21,283 nucleotides of DNA, from IMG/VR virus record IMGVR_UViG_3300027771_000124, positions 1 through 21,283 of that record; one strand, given 5' to 3'. A program made the position numbers and the translations under genes. Under the pieces are notes generated by a model. The model ran no database searches, had not been told where the DNA came from, and saw only the letters and a list, made by a program, of their open reading frames with translations. Origin of the DNA: a virus. How positions within the stretch are numbered: position 1 is the first letter of the stretch; each line of letters begins with the position of its first letter. This document shows positions 21,192-21,283 of the stretch, one piece after another.

Positions 21192-21283
21192 TTAAAAGTC
21201 TGGTGACCCATCGTCACCTGCAAACACTTCAGGTTCTTGAACCTCAAACATTCTTCCGGTCTCTTGATTGTAGTGGATGTAAC
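21192..21283 (-). CDS. Primase-helicase, C-terminal end only (T7 gp4-like), partial
   Basis: Only 29 residues and the stop codon are visible, running off the right edge. They read YIHYNQETGRMFEVQEPEVF followed by AGDDGSPDF and stop. T7 gp4 ends similarly: EYNKETGWLEP, then an acidic tail finishing in DF. The acidic tail with a terminal aromatic residue in T7 gp4 contacts the DNA polymerase, and here the polymerase gene follows 24 bases later. The helicase and primase domains lie outside this window. The tail match and the neighbouring polymerase make the call good, although the fragment is short. Confidence 0.8.
   Translation of the reverse strand, partial: YIHYNQETGRMFEVQEPEVFAGDDGSPDF

Overview
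The window is part of the genome of a lytic, T7-like podovirus. Every supported gene lies on the minus strand, so transcription runs from high to low coordinates. Gene content and order match the marine SIO1/Cobavirus type of podophage: T7-like replication and virion proteins combined with an adenosylcobalamin-dependent ribonucleotide reductase, ThyX, MazG, a glutaredoxin and PhoH. Known relatives infect mostly marine Rhodobacteraceae (roseobacters), with one Vibrio phage. The host is therefore an inference. No integrase, repressor, tRNA, CRISPR array or insertion sequence was seen. No RNA polymerase, terminase or lysis gene was seen within the window.

In the order of transcription, the replication and nucleotide module covers about 21283-14018. 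It starts with the last 29 residues of a T7 gp4-like primase-helicase. Then come a family A DNA polymerase, an HNH endonuclease whose start lies inside the polymerase gene, ThyX, a 69-residue unknown, a T7 gp6-like 5'-3' exonuclease, a DUF3310 protein, a glutaredoxin, MazG, a class II ribonucleotide reductase (NrdJ) and PhoH. From ThyX to PhoH the genes overlap or abut, often as ATGA or TAATG, so they look translationally coupled. The functional logic is degradation of host DNA, conversion of ribonucleotides to deoxyribonucleotides, dTMP synthesis and T7-type replication.

The virion module covers about 13993-1. It runs: two small ORFs (58 and 78 residues, the second resembling T7 gp7.3), portal, a 46-residue ORF overlapping the portal end, scaffold, a 19-residue basic peptide, a roughly 190-base untranslated leader, major capsid protein, a strong intrinsic terminator, tail tubular proteins A and B, four internal virion proteins corresponding to T7 gp13, gp14, gp15 and gp16, a second terminator with a UUCG loop, and the N-terminus of the tail fibre running off the left edge. 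This follows T7 gene order 7.3-8-9-10-11-12-13-14-15-16-17 closely.

Four small genes fall below a usual ORF length cut-off or are cut by the edges: 58, 46 and 19 residues, plus the two partial end genes. The most interesting points are the HNH/polymerase overlap with an ideal ribosome binding site, a strongly reduced thioredoxin-binding segment in the polymerase, a variant ThyX signature, a gp16-like protein with no visible transglycosylase domain but a calcium-loop-like motif, and the leader before the capsid gene. I see no convincing new defence or mobile system here. It is a coherent phage genome segment.
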